A stretch of 64,000 bases of DNA from Monosiga brevicollis MX1 (lineage: Eukaryota; Opisthokonta; Choanoflagellata; Craspedida; Salpingoecidae). Made by a program: the position numbers and the translations under genes. This document shows, piece by piece, positions 36,101 through 50,128 of the stretch (the stretch's first letter is position 1; each line of letters opens with the position of its first letter). The notes beneath the pieces were generated by a model. The model saw only the letters and a list, made by a program, of their open reading frames with translations, did not search any database and was not told the origin of the DNA. Location: positions 1,707,864 to 1,771,863 of the forward strand of contig NW_001865040.1 of NCBI RefSeq assembly GCF_000002865.3, given 5' to 3'.

Positions 36101-36541
36101 CGCCAAACGAAGGATGAGGTGACGCCTCGCGAATCAGCAGTCGCGCACGGCAACGTAAGGCAGGTGAGGCAAATAAGGCAGGTGAGGCAGGTAAGGCGTA
36201 CTTCCGGCACGACCAGCCATGTCTTGCAGGTCAAAAAGCGCCTCTTCGGCGTAATCTTCATCATCGTCATCATCCTCAACGTAGCCATCCACACCTTCGG
36301 TCAAAAGATGGTCCGAGGTAAAGAGGCTGTTGGCGATGTCAGCAGCCGTGTCCACGGTACCGAGGGACTCGGGCGCAGCCACAAAGGAGCTTGCTGGGGC
36401 TGCGGGCGCCGTAGACGCTTGGGACTGAGGGTTTGCCGCAACAGATGCATCAAAGGTTTTGTCGGATTTGTTCGTGACATGGGACAGACTGATAACGTGC
36501 ACGTCGTCCTCCGGTGCATCCTCAAAATCCAGATCGGCCAT
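33199..36541 (-). CDS. RIOK1: RIO kinase 1 (serine-protein kinase/ATPase of 40S maturation)
   Basis: Atypical kinase of late pre-40S ribosome maturation. Fourteen exons in gene order: 36541-36202, 36080-36013, 35926-35765, 35675-35555, 35459-35404, 35295-35218, 35131-35097, 34970-34888, 34788-34647, 34489-34386, 34299-34182, 34056-33882, 33791-33390 and 33312-33199; all phases match and give 665 residues. Family signatures: [31 protein letters not shown] (nucleotide loop), [14 protein letters not shown] (Lys), [41 protein letters not shown] (catalytic Asp) and [15 protein letters not shown] (metal Asp). A highly acidic segment (about residues 495-625) precedes a basic C-terminus ([15 protein letters not shown]), as in RIOK1 but not RIOK2. 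The N-terminus is acidic ([16 protein letters not shown]). The start codon is about 0.5 kb from the divergent JmjC gene. Confidence 0.97.
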
Positions 36542-36763
36542 GGCGGCGGGTCCACCGCGCTGACCGCGTCACCGCTTTGGAGCTGATATTGACCAAAAAA
36601 AACCACCGTTTTCACATACACGCCCCTTCAAGCAAACCACCCAGAGCAACACGAAAACTCTCAGACGATGTACTGATGTTGGAGCGCCGGAAGCTCAAGC
36701 ACCCTGGAGCAACAGAAACGCGGGCTGCCGCCAAAAGATGGTTTGTCAAACTGAAAGCACGCA

Positions 36764-37004
<241 letters not shown>

Positions 37005-37057
37005 TGGCATAATTGTCAGATTTTTACGTCGAGCAAAACTGCTTGTGACGCTCAACC

Positions 37058-40000
37058 ATGACCGAACTCGCCGATGCTGATCTTGGGGGTGGCGAGGCAG
37101 GGGTTGTGTACTGCCTCTGTCGCCAGCCCTATGTTGCGGGGCAAGGCATGATTGAATGCGATGCATGTGAGGTAAGGATGTTGTGCGACTCTGCCCTCAT
37201 ACGTGTGCTACCGCGAACCGCCTGAATGGGAGTGCAAGCCGATCATTGCGCCTCACCTTACCTTGCTCGGGTTGTCTCAACCTATGCCCTCGCGCGGCGC
37301 ATGGGAGGGCAGGGCTGGTTTCACTTTCACTGCGTTAACTTGGACGAATCAGCAGCCACCCAAATCCGCCAATACACCTGCCCCACCTGCTGTCAATCTG
37401 GAAAGTTGGTGGCAGAACAACCACTGCCAGAGGCAACTCCACAATCGACTCGGAAGCTGCGCGTTCGACAGAGCGCGAAACCTGATAACCGAATGCCCAA
37501 TCCAACTCGGTCCATCAGAATCAAGAGCGAGGTCGAGACTGTTGCTCATGACCATTCTCACCTGGAAGGACAAGCTTCTTCTGAAGAGAGTGGCATCACC
37601 TTGGCCGTGCCTCACGACACGCATTCCCGCGCAGCACTACCCGCATCAGAGCCACGCAGGCCAGCGCGCAGGCGTTTGATAGTACTGCGCCCAACAGCGG
37701 GCGTTGAGAGTGGGCTGAAGCACAAGACCCAGTCCCTTTTAAAAAGCCCTATCAAGATCAAGCTCGCTGGCCAAGATGGTCCGGCCGAAGAGTCCACCAA
37801 ACCCACCAAATCAACGGCGCTGCCCGAGCCTGCTGAATCCACTGGACCTGTCGACACAACGCTGTACTGCTCATGTCAGCAGCCTTATGACGCACGACGT
37901 TTTATGATCGAATGCTCCCAATGCCAGGTACATCGACAGCAGCAATACAAGTCGCTCGCTCCAGGGGTTGCTTTTATTTTTTTTATTTTTTTTATTTTGT
38001 TGTTGTTGTTATGATTGTCATGATCAACACGCTTTTCATCGATCTAACCCTTATTCGACCTGTTTGCTGTCCAGGACTGGTTCCATGGCAAGTGTGTCGA
38101 TGTACATCAGCCCGAAGCCAAATTCATCGAGCGTTACGTCTGCCCGAGCTGCACCGCACGCACAAACAAGTGCACCCAACGTCGCGGTAAGGGCTGACAC
38201 TCTTTTTCAACCGCTTCAAAAAGCCTTGCTCTGACCATGCAATCATCTACTGTCGTGGGCAAAACAGCGCCGGTGCCATCTCGCTCATGCTTGGAAATGG
38301 ATTGGCCCGTTTGCGCCTAGAACTGCTTCATAAATCTACCCTCCCTGGCATCTCGGATACGGTCTGTACATGAACCCATCTTTTGGCCATTCTTGTTCTT
38401 ACGCGACCAAACATATGGCCAAATCGTGGGCAAAACATGACGCAGCTACCATTTGGCTCTTAGCCCTTGTTGCAGGTTGACTTTGTGGCCCGAATGCTCC
38501 GTCATAAGTTTGACGAGTAGGTGCAGCCTGTGTTTGCTTGGGGGCGTGCACGGTGCTGGATTCTCTTTGGCTGGCCTGCTCATCACGACGCCATTGTTGC
38601 CAGCGCTTCCAAAGTCATGGACCTCTTGGCCGATGGGTCAGCCTTGACTCTGGACCGATTGCGAAAATCTGGATTTCGACGTCCCATACTGATAGAGAAG
38701 CCAGCAGGACTCGACTTACAAATACCCCCTCATGCCAACGTTGACTATGTTGTTCAGCTTTTGGGGTGCGCCGCGTTCTTCATAAGTATCAAGTGTCGGC
38801 CAATCAACGCCACTCTGCTCATCGCCAATCTCGCGCCTTCTTCTTGCAAACGGGGCCGGTGGACTTTGCTGACGTAGGGAAGACAGCCCCATTCAAGTAA
38901 TCGATGTGGCCACACAGACTACTTTTGAGGAACCCTTCTCTTTGCGTGAATGGGCCGACTACTTGCGGTAAGCACTCTACGTCTCCCCTTGTTTTCGTTC
39001 GTTTTCCTTGTATTCAAGTATGTGCAGCACTAGCTGAACGTTGACCCATTGGGTGTGCCGTGCCTTCCACTGGTCAGAGTACCGCCGGTGGAGCGCGAGC
39101 GCGTCTACAACGTGATCAGTCTTGAATTCACAGAAACGGCCATGCGGACGGAGGTCCTGCCGCCACGAGTGGCTCGACAGCTTGATGTGCTCAATGTCGT
39201 GTGGCCTGATGACTTTCCCGTGCCGCGGCCTGAGGTATGCTATGCAGGGCGTGGTGGTCGTGTCGCTTGTAGTGAGGGAGAGCCAAGCGGCAAAGGCAGA
39301 TGCTTGTCGTATCGATGCTTTTCCTATGTCATTTACTCTGTTCTCTTCATCCTGTGATCTTCAGGTACAGCGCTACTGTCTCATGGGTGGTGAAGGGGCT
39401 TACACCGACTTTCACGTTGACCTTGGAGGCACTTCTGTTTGGTATCACGTCGTATCGGGCTGCAAGATCTTTTATCTTATTCCTCCAACACCAGAAAACA
39501 TGGAGCGCTTTGAGAAATGGAACGCTTCAGCAAAGCAAATGGAGGTGTGCATCTAAAGCCATCATCGTTGGCTCTGCCATCCATCGCGATGGGGTCATGT
39601 GGGCAGCTCCGGTCGTACTCACGGGCAGCTGACATGACATTCAACCCACCATAGACGTGCTTGGTGGACCTCGTCTCAAGGGTTTACCGATGTGTGGTTC
39701 TACCCGGCAATACTCTGCTCATCCCATCAGGTCTGTGAGGGATGTGTGAAGAAGAATGCAACACAACTGCTGAGGGTGGGGGGGCGGTCTGACAACTCTG
39801 TGTCGCCATAGGCTGGATCCATGCTGTCTACACACCCGAAGACTCGTTTGTGTATGGAGGCAACTACCTACACACCCTGGCGGTGGACATGCAGCTGGCT
39901 GTTTACGATCTGGAGACGCGGGTGGAAGTGGATCAAATTTACCGCTACCCACACTTTGAGCTCTTACATTGGCAGATGGCACGCTACGTGATTGACCAGG

Positions 40001-40982
40001 CCCCCGCGGAGCTGGCTGAGACCGTGCGACTGGCAGGTCTTCAAGCACTGCAAAGCCGCCTCGCAGCTTGGATGGTGCGTGAGCATACAATGCCAAGATG
40101 TGAATACATAGCGCTGATCCTTCACATGGCCCTGCTTCCCCATGTCAAACTCGAATTGAGTCAGCTGCTTCTGATGCCACGCCTGTTGCAACTGCAGCTT
40201 GAGCGACGCTTTCCTAAGCGCAGCGCCGTGTCGGATCCGGAAAAGGTCTGCCGTGAACCCCGGTCTTGATTCAACAAGTCGCGCTGCACCCCTCCGTACG
40301 GGCCTTGACGCCATTGCCGCGCTCTTGATAGATATTGACCGCCCTGCGCAAAAAGGTGGACTTGGTGAGAGCGCACGTCAAGCAGCATGGGGCTCCGCCG
40401 CTGGTGCACTTGACAGATGGCATGCCACCTGCATGTCGCGAGCTGCAACGGCCATCCGTCGGTGCTTGGCACATGACCCGTCCAAGCTTAGCAGAAACTT
40501 GCAGACGCTCCTCGGGCGCGGCGACTGATGTTGGCGTCAACTCGAGCTCATATTTGCCCTCCGCTTTGTCACAACCAGACCAGAAGACCACAGGTGAGAG
40601 TTTCATCATTGTCGTGTTTGCTATGCGCATGTTCTTTGGTCGTCACCGTAATCATTGTCACCTTGTCCTTGGCTCAGGTTCCAACCCAAAGCAAAAGCGC
40701 AGGTCATCTGGCCGACGCACCAAAACCAGCGCAGACTTTGCGCCCGATCCAGGCAGCCCCAGCCCGAAAAGGTTCAGCGCCCAAGGCACAGCCGCTGGCG
40801 ACCAATGCCAGTCAACAAAGGTCTCCAAGTTTCGCTCGACCAAGCCGCGGCACAGCCTAAAAAATAGGAGCCAATCCACGAAAGTGTCAGGCAGAGCCGA
40901 CTCGCACGTGGCCAAGCAGCAGGAAGAGAAGCGCATTCGCTCTTTTCGTCGGCAGCTCTCCAAGCGCCTGGGCTTGCGCTAA
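37058..40982 (+). CDS. KDM7/PHF8-type JmjC histone lysine demethylase with two PHD fingers
   Basis: Fe(II)/2-oxoglutarate-dependent demethylase expected in the nucleus. Exons 37058-37171, 37313-37927, 38075-38186, (possible small exon about 38268-38330), 38476-38516, 38604-38765, 38878-38967, 39078-39234, 39365-39544, 39655-39730, 39812-40074, 40198-40245, 40332-40593 and 40678-40982. PHD1: [33 protein letters not shown]2: [30 protein letters not shown]. Jmj[17 protein letters not shown] (Fe ligands His and Asp), KIFYLIPP (2-OG Lys), [15 protein letters not shown] and [14 protein letters not shown] (third His). All metal ligands are intact, unlike animal PHF2. The linker between the PHDs (about 150 residues) is basic/acidic and disordered; the C-terminus is basic ([16 protein letters not shown]). 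The join between exons 38186 and 38476 is the only phase I could not close without the small exon. Animal KDM7 proteins have one PHD. Confidence 0.92.
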
Positions 40983-41692
40983 ACGAATGCATAGTAGACT
41001 TATTTTTTGTGCTGATAATTTTGGGAACCAAGCAAGCCCACTGTGCTTTCACGTAAATTCATAATATACTCATCAATGTTTTTGCCTCAAGACCCTGTCC
41101 AGATTCAATGAGCCCGATTAAATGGTCGTGGATAGAGCTTAAGGATCTAAAGCGCGGCAAGAACTTGATTTTTACTTCCAAGCACAGCTTGTTGTTTCCC
41201 ATAGCAAGTTGAAAGAAATGCCATTTTCTTGTTGCCTTTTTTTTTTTACGTCATGTTAATCATTTTCATGGCTTTTTCTTCTCTTAGGGGCACGAGCGTC
41301 ACAGCGTCACATCCCGCAAGGAGTTGGATTCAATGCTCTCAACAACCTCCGCTTCTGTGCGAACAGTTCGAACAGCTGCTCTATCCTTGCAGAGTTCGCA
41401 TGTCGTTCCCCTTTAGTTGAGGTGACACGGATCGAGCTCGGCGATTGATATTCTCAAATTTGGACCTCTTTCTCTCTCAGACACCAGCACCATGGCCGTG
41501 TTTGACCTAAATTTCATGAACGTAAACGAGGCTCTGTCAATTCACTTGAAAGACCTCGCCCTTCTACCGTTTCTCTGCAGCAGACATATGCGCCAACGAT
41601 CAACGTTGGCACCGTCGAGCGAGATTGATGTGAGGAGGGGTAATTTGGTTCTTAGAAGATCACGCACGATGGCAGGAAAGGGCGATGGCGAT
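40983..41692. other. convergent spacer
   Basis: Between the JmjC and triple-SH3 stop codons; AT-richer than the surrounding genes, with T-rich tracts around 41238-41250. I see no coding sequence. Confidence 0.6.
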
Positions 41693-42856
41693 TTAGGACT
41701 TTTGTTGAGCATCGTATTCAGCCTGTGCAGCCTTTTCTTCGGGAGAAATTTTGGCAGCCTCCAGCAGTTTGGCCAGCTCATCCTCTGAAGTGGTCTTCGT
41801 ATCCACTACACAGTCCTTGGGAAATTCACCGACCACGTTGTTGGAAACGCCCTTCCAAGTGCTCAGCGCAGGATCAGGCTTGGGGACGAAAACCGTATCA
41901 CCGAGCTTGAAGCTCAGTTCCTGTGGTGTCTTGGCCACATGAGTCTTGACGGCGCGGCACTTGGCCACCTCCCATGTTTGCTCACCCGACGCCGCTGCAG
42001 GTTTCTCTGAAGCGTCCTCGACGGCATCGGCAGGGATGAGGCCAGGCTTGCCGTTGAAAACACCCTTCCAGTTGGTGCCGTCACTGTCACATGTGCAAAA
42101 TTGTGCGATCAGCGGTGCGCTCCCAGTTCGCTGATTCTCCGCCAAACATTTGATTTCGGCTCGAGAGATGGGTATGAAACATACCGTGCCACCACAAAGG
42201 CTACATCGCCGACCTTGAGCGGCAGGACATCATCGCTGGCAGGCTCATATTCGCGAATGCAGCGCACACGGGTCGTCTTGCCGGTCTGCACCCGAATCGA
42301 CCATCCACCAAGCCAATGTGGTTAGATGCGCGCAGAGAAGGGATCACTCAAAAAAAAGGGCCAATGCCCAATCAAGTCGGAAACATTCCCACAAAAACCC
42401 AAGGGCAAGTGCGGGGTCTGCTTTGACTGACCGAAACTTCAACGGTAGTATCGTCGACGTAGATCTTGGGGAACCAGCCGACCTTGCCGTTGAAAACGCC
42501 CTGCCACCTGTGAATGAACAGCAAGAGGAAAGGCATCAAGAAGAGATGAAGATGATGAAAACGATGGCAGACTTCGAGATGTATGTGCCCATCACGCCTC
42601 TGACTCACCTGTCCCCAGCCACTCGCTTCGGCACAAAAATCACGTCGCCCTCCTTGAAGGAGATCTCGTCTTCAGACTAAAGCAGTAGCAGGCCAGAGCA
42701 TTAGTTCTCGAGTCAAAGCCCCGGCAGACCCCGAGTCTGGAGGTGTGATAACTCAAGAGCGGGTGAGAAAGGCTCCTGTGCATCCTGCGCCAGTGACAAA
42801 CACACCTTGGCCGTGTAGTCACGGATGGCCCGGCAACGGCGTGGCTCGCTCGACAT
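41693..42856 (-). CDS. small protein of three SH3 domains
   Basis: Exons in gene order 42856-42806, 42676-42609, 42507-42432, 42285-42185 and 42083-41693 give 228 residues made almost wholly of three SH3 domains. SH3-1 (about 6-60): RCRAIRDYTAK, ISFKEGDVIFVPKR, RWQGVFNGKVGWFPKIYV. SH3-2 (about 68-120): RVRCIREYEP, LPLKVGDVAFVV, NWKGVFNGKPGLIPADAV. SH3-3 (about 138-195): KCRAVKTHVAK, LSFKLGDTVFVPK, TWKGVSNNVVGEFPKDCV. A short charged helix (DELAKLLEAAKISPEEK) ends the protein. The usual ALYDY motif is diverged (AIRDY, CIREY, AVKTH), and the third domain lacks the aromatic pair, so its peptide groove may be non-classical. A role as a scaffold linking proline-rich partners is inferred. Not recognised as a named orthologue. 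Confidence 0.9.
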
Positions 42857-43329
42857 GTTGACTGTTTTCTCTACACCATCAGCACCCGTCAGCTGAAATT
42901 GTACTCTTTGCTCTTATAGCTCTACTGCACCCTTTAGTCAAAGGCACACACAATCACACAAAGCACGGCGTACGGCGTACGGCGTGCGGCGCCCAGAGCC
43001 CCCACCTCACTTGATGGATAATCCGGAAAAAAAAAAATATGGTGACTGACTGATTTGATTGACTGGCTGACCAACATGATGTTGACTGACCACTGAATGA
43101 AGACACCACCCACCACTGCTGTTGTTGAAGTACAGTACACACAAAAAGAAATCAGGAAAAAAAGTATGGAATGTGTCTTTAAAGTGTGTAACTGGGTTCA
43201 CTTTTTGTGAGTCGAGGCTTTTGAGCAAATTCGCATCGATAGATGTCTCAACTGAGAGAACCACCCAAGCCATCTACAACGAAACAGAAAAGAAACGGCT
43301 ACCAACTTGTCGCATCACGACCTGGACAC
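42857..43329. other. short spacer
   Basis: Between the triple-SH3 start and the pyruvate kinase stop (same strand). A small tandem repeat with unit GGCGTAC at about 42964-42990 and an A-rich run at 43027-43038; nothing else. Confidence 0.6.
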
Positions 43330-45946
43330 TTAGGGCACCACAAGCATGCGGATGGTGTTGGTGTGGCCGGGACCCGTCTGCCAGCCATGCACACCCACAA
43401 CAACGTCACCCGACTTGAACAGCTTGAGAGCCTTGCCATTCTCCATGGCCCACGAGAAGCGCTTGTCAACATCGCCAGCCCAGGTGTCTTTCTCGTCCTA
43501 TTTCAGATCCCACACACGATCGCGTGAGCGCCCTCAGTTTGCATCAGAGAAGCAAAAAGGTCGGAGAGAGACACACCTTGGAAGTGTCGTAGCACATGGG
43601 GCTGACGCCAAAGTGCAGATGCATCTGGCGGGCTACCGAGTGCTGGCGGGTTACGGCCACCACGGGGCAGATTGGCTTCCACTTGCTGATGAGACGCGCA
43701 GTGCGACCCCTACACATTTGGGCAGCATTTGTCCATTCGTCATGTCAGCCAAAGCGAGCAGGAATAAATGACCCCGAGGTACCAACAGCGTCTGGCCACT
43801 CGGTATGGCTCGCTCTTAAGAAACGTACGAGATGGTCAAGCAGATGATGGCCGCAGCCTGGCTGGAAATGCTGGCGTCCACGGCCGCCGTGGCACATGTT
43901 TCAGTCGTCTTGGTGGGCTTCGGGGTCAGCTATGCACATTCGGCAAACATGTCGCAGGTGGGACTGGTCAGCTCATGCCACTATGCCAAGAGCAAAAGCA
44001 AGGCGACGATTCGTACCATGCGCATCTCCTCCCGCAAGTCACGGAGGTTGACGGCAGCCTCGGCCTCGACGGCGATGGAGGCCATCATCTTGACAGCCTG
44101 TGTACCGGAGACACACGAGATGTTGTGTGCAAGGACACGCAGAAACGACATGAGCCACGGGAACAAGGGGTGATCGATCATGCCCAGGCCAAAACGCTGT
44201 AGTGACGCACCTCAACGGGGTAGTCACCCTTGGCCGTCTCACCCGACAGCATGACACAGTCGGCACCATCCAAAACCGCGTTGGCCACGTCCGAGCCCTC
44301 GGCACGGGTCGGGCGCGGTGCCTTGATCATTGATTCGAGCATTTGCGTGGCGCAAATGACAGGCTTGCCCGCCAAGTTGCACTTGGCAATCATCATCTTC
44401 TGGGCCAAGAAGACCTTCTCGGCAGGGATCTCAATGCCGAGGTCACCACGGGCCACCATCACGCCATCAACGACCGAAAGAATTTCATCAAAGTTTTGCA
44501 CGCCCTCATGATTCTCGATCTTGCAAATGATCTTGATGTTCTTGCCTGCCTCGCCCAGGTGCTAAGGTTCGCGTCCAGAGAGTGCAATGTCAGGAAGCAC
44601 CGCATCTGCACGGGGGAGCATGTGATAGATACAGGGTGGCTCATACCTCGCGGATGGCTTGTACATCAGAAGCCTTGCGAATGAACGAGGCGAAGATCAT
44701 GTCCACTCCTTGCTCAACGCCAAACGTGAGGTCCGACTTGTCTTTCTCGCTGATGGCGGGCAGATCCACTTTGACGTTGGGCAGGTTGACACCCTTCTTC
44801 GAGCCCAGCTTGCCACCTGTTCCCCCGATTCAAGTGGATGCATCCATTTTGTTTTTGGCACCGTCAGAGTTTATGCACGTCACGAAAACAAGCGGCCAGC
44901 TGCAGAAGGCGGCGTCTGACGTACTGTTGACCACGGTGCACTTCATGCTATCAGATGAGATCGAGTCCACCTGTAGGGAAATCAATCCGTCATCGACGTA
45001 AATCAAATTGCCAGGCTTCATCACTGCAGCACAACGCGGACAGTGCAAGGCAGCGTGAGAGAATCAGCGACAAGCTGTTGCGACGGCAAGCCCGCCTATG
45101 GGATGACGAGGCTGGCCGTACCCTTGGTGATGTTCTTGTAATCAACGTAGAGGACATCGGCAGTGCACTTCTCTGCAAAGGCATCATCAGTGGTGACCGT
45201 GATCTGGCTGCCCTGCCCCAGCTCCAGCTCAAGGCGAGGGTTCTGCGCATGGCAAAGAAAGCAAGGCGGAGTTGGTTGTTCCACAAGAGCATGTTGATGA
45301 GAGGCAGCGAGGTGCAAGAAGCAATCGCAAAAAGAGGAAGGAGCATGGAATCGTACCTCGTTGAAGCCCTCGAGCAGGCCAGTGCGGATTTCCGGACCCT
45401 TGGTGTCAAGGGCAATGGCGATGGGACGGTTGTGGGCGTTGGCCGCCTCACGAGCATTGGCAATGGTACCAGCGTGGTACTGAGGAGGGTAATAGGTGGT
45501 GTGAAGAGGTCAGGCGTTGCATCAGCATGAGTGAAGAGCAAATCACAGGTCTGAGCAAGGAGAAGACACTCCACAAGTCTTCCGTGGGACGGCGCAAGAG
45601 GTCGAGTTGAACTGACCTCGTGAGTGCCGTGAGAAAAGTTGAGGCGGACAATGTTCATGCCGGCCTTCATAAGGCTGGTGAGCAGCTCAACACTGCGCGA
45701 CGCAGGGCCTGTTGGAAAGCAACCACGACACATCAAGGTCAACAGGCCATCGGCAAAAGCGGGGAGGGCGAGGGAAGCACATTGCACATTCACTTTGTGG
45801 CCCAGGTGGATGCCGTTGGACGTACCAATGGTGCAGATGATGCCCGTCTTGCGAGCGTGCGCCGGATCCGAGTAGATGTTGAGAGAAGAGCGCATTTGCA
45901 GGCCGGTCATGGCGGCCTGGGCCTCTTGTTGGGAAGGACGAGCCAT
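43330..45946 (-). CDS. PK: pyruvate kinase
   Basis: Last step of glycolysis: phosphoenolpyruvate + ADP to pyruvate + ATP. Exons in gene order 45946-45826, 45708-45617, 45479-45357, 45242-45122, 45023-44925, 44816-44647, 44561-44211, 44097-44017, 43929-43829, 43709-43577 and 43497-43330: 519 residues, the normal length for the family. Motifs: [13 protein letters not shown] (joined across intron 1), [64 protein letters not shown] (the PROSITE pyruvate-kinase region with the active-site Lys), [34 protein letters not shown] and, in the C-terminal domain, [13 protein letters not shown] (effector-site region) and [13 protein letters not shown]. The start has Kozak-like context (ACCATGG on the coding strand). 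No targeting sequence is obvious, so it is probably cytosolic. Confidence 0.98.
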
Positions 45947-46987
45947 GGTTGTGTTGCGTGGAGGATCTGAGGAGGGATAATACCACTGACTGGCGTGACG
46001 CCGCGATTCAGTGGAGTCGTTAGCGGTGCACGTCCGGTGAGCGTTTGATCGAGCGCGGCAGGTCAGTTGGTGCCTCTGAAGCTCGGCGGCGAGCGCAGTC
46101 GAAGCGTGGCAATCAAGCAGGCGAGAACCAGCGCGCCAGCCCACAGTCGAGGGGGAAACGACTCGCGCAATGGCATACATTCGTGCAACCCCCAAAAAGA
46201 AAAAAAAGAAAAAAAAACACAAAAAAACAACAAAAAAAACGAAACACTCGCAAGAAGAAAAAGGGAAAAAACACCGCTAACGCTGAAAGAGGCGTCACGT
46301 CACAGCAACGCAGTGAACAACAACACGCTGCAGCAACGCAAATCACAAGGTAAGCAAAGGGCTGGCGGCTGGTTCGTCAGTGGGAGAGCATAGAGCTGTG
46401 GCTCACGCAGGAGTGCAAAGACGAGGCCACTGGCACTGCAACCGGCGGCTTCTATGGCGCTGCCCTTTGTGAACATACCGTAGAGGTTGAGGATCAGACA
46501 AAGAAAATGAACGCCTCCACCCACCACACAAGCAAGCGCTCTCACGCAGTGTCAAACGCGCGATATTGGCAAAACGTTGGAACCTTATGCCGTTGCCCAA
46601 TACTTACGTTATCGGCTGACTGCGCATGCCCAAACAAACAGCTTTGGGCAAAGTGCATGACCTGACACACACTGAAGCTGAACATGTTTCGCACAAGATG
46701 CGAAACAGCCGCTAAAATTATGCGACACGGTCGCGCAGCGTGATGAATACGGCTGTGCAGATCCTCTGACAATGGTACATTTCTCTGACATCCCGCAACA
46801 AGACAACACATGTTGTTGCCATAATCCAGTGGTTGTCCACAACAGACATTGTTGCCAATGCAGCCGCGTCGCGTCTCTCGTTTGTTTGGGTGTCCGTCCT
46901 CCTGTCCGCAGCTCGAGCTTTGGTGGACAACAGCAACTACATGTAGCTTCATCGCATTTTCGTGCCCGTACCCAGTTGACACCAACC
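45947..46987. other. divergent promoter region
   Basis: Between the pyruvate kinase and TPPP start codons. It contains a long A-rich (purine-rich) tract at about 46186-46280; the rest has no supportable frame. Promoters of both genes are expected here. Confidence 0.6.
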
Positions 46988-47515
46988 ATGACGACCCTCA
47001 AACAGGTTTTTGAGCAGTACGCCAGCTTTGGTGCTGGCAGTGCAGCGACTGGAACGCCCGAGCTTGACAGCGCAAAGTTTACCAAGCTCTGCAAGGAAAC
47101 CAAGCTCATCTCCAAGTCACTGACAACAACCGATGCTGATCTCATTTTTACGCGCGTCAAGGCCAAGGGCCAGCGCAAGATTGGCTTTGCCGAGTTTCGA
47201 AGCGCGCTGGAGGAGGTGGCCAAGAAGACGGGGCAGGATGTGAGCGCCGTCGAAGCCAAGGTGACTCGCGCGGGCGGACCGCAGTCCAGTGGTACGCAGG
47301 CCGACAGCGGGGGTGTGCTGGATCGCATGACGGACACGAGCCAGTACACTGGGAGCCACAAGGAACGGTTCGACTCGGAGGGGCATGGCAAGGGCCTGGC
47401 CGGGCGTGATAGCACTGCCAAAGGCACGGGCCACATTCCCGCCGTTGGTGGCGGAAGCGATCTAGCCTCGCATCTTGATCGCTCTCCTGCCAATGTGCGT
47501 GGCGTTAAGAAGTAA
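46988..47515 (+). CDS. TPPP: TPPP/p25-alpha tubulin polymerisation-promoting protein
   Basis: A single-exon 175-residue protein. The start MTTLKQVFEQYASFG follows an ACC context. The p25-alpha core is clear: FTKLCKETKLI, DLIFTRVKAKGQRKIGFAEF, ALEEVAKKTG, and the C-terminal tubulin-binding p25 signature LDRMTDTSQYTGSHKERFD followed by GHGKGLAGRDS, nearly identical in pattern to animal TPPP. In the family it binds and bundles microtubules, and phylogenetically it tracks organisms with motile flagella. Length is like animal TPPP3 (no long N-terminal extension). Intronless in an intron-rich neighbourhood. It is tail-to-tail with the CDKL kinase gene. Confidence 0.96.
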   Translation: MTTLKQVFEQYASFGAGSAATGTPELDSAKFTKLCKETKLISKSLTTTDADLIFTRVKAKGQRKIGFAEFRSALEEVAKKTGQDVSAVEAKVTRAGGPQSSGTQADSGGVLDRMTDTSQYTGSHKERFDSEGHGKGLAGRDSTAKGTGHIPAVGGGSDLASHLDRSPANVRGVKK

Positions 47516-48146
47516 CCGCGGTGCGCCATCCAACCCGCCATTGCGCTTGAAAAGGAGATTTGTGATGTATCATTACAGTGGCGGTTCAATTATTCAAATT
47601 ACTTGCTTATCTTCTCAAACAACACTCTTTCCACAACGCTGGGCGGTCCAGCAATCGCTCTTCTGAATGAGTCCAACGACGATGCCTGGCGAACACAAAA
47701 ACCAAAACAAAACGCAAGAACAAACGTAGCTAGCGGTGCCCATGAAAGCGTTTTCAGGCCATTCAAAGTTCTTCGATACAACAACACGACAGGGCACAGT
47801 ACAGCTCAAAGACGAAACGACACGACAAGACACGTCATGAGACACCACGAGAGATCCGCTAGGCCGTCATCAAGGCGCAAGCACAACCCCGCTCGACGGG
47901 GAAGTACAAGGACACAACCCACGAATACCAGGGCAGTGGCCACCTAGACCCTCTCCTCTAACATGCAAGCGGCGGCCAAAAGAGCCAGCAAGGGGGGAGG
48001 GAGGGGGATGGTAATCTCAGAAGCGTAACATCTTGCCCAAGAGCGACGAGATGGCGTTTTCCTCATCTGAAGATGTAAAGGAAAAGCAACCCGAAAAGTC
48101 ATACTCAAAATGGACGACATAGCCAAACCAGCCTGCCTAGAAATGC
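47516..48146. other. convergent 3' spacer
   Basis: Between the TPPP and CDKL stop codons. Ordinary A/C-rich sequence without a supportable frame; presumably both 3' UTRs. Confidence 0.6.

Positions 48147-50128
<1,982 letters not shown>

Noticed and set aside
45957-46222. Upstream extension of the pyruvate kinase frame as a longer N-terminus or targeting peptide
   Set aside because: The long minus-strand frame here runs out of the normal PK start across an A-rich tract; the ATG at 45946 has good context and gives a standard-length enzyme.
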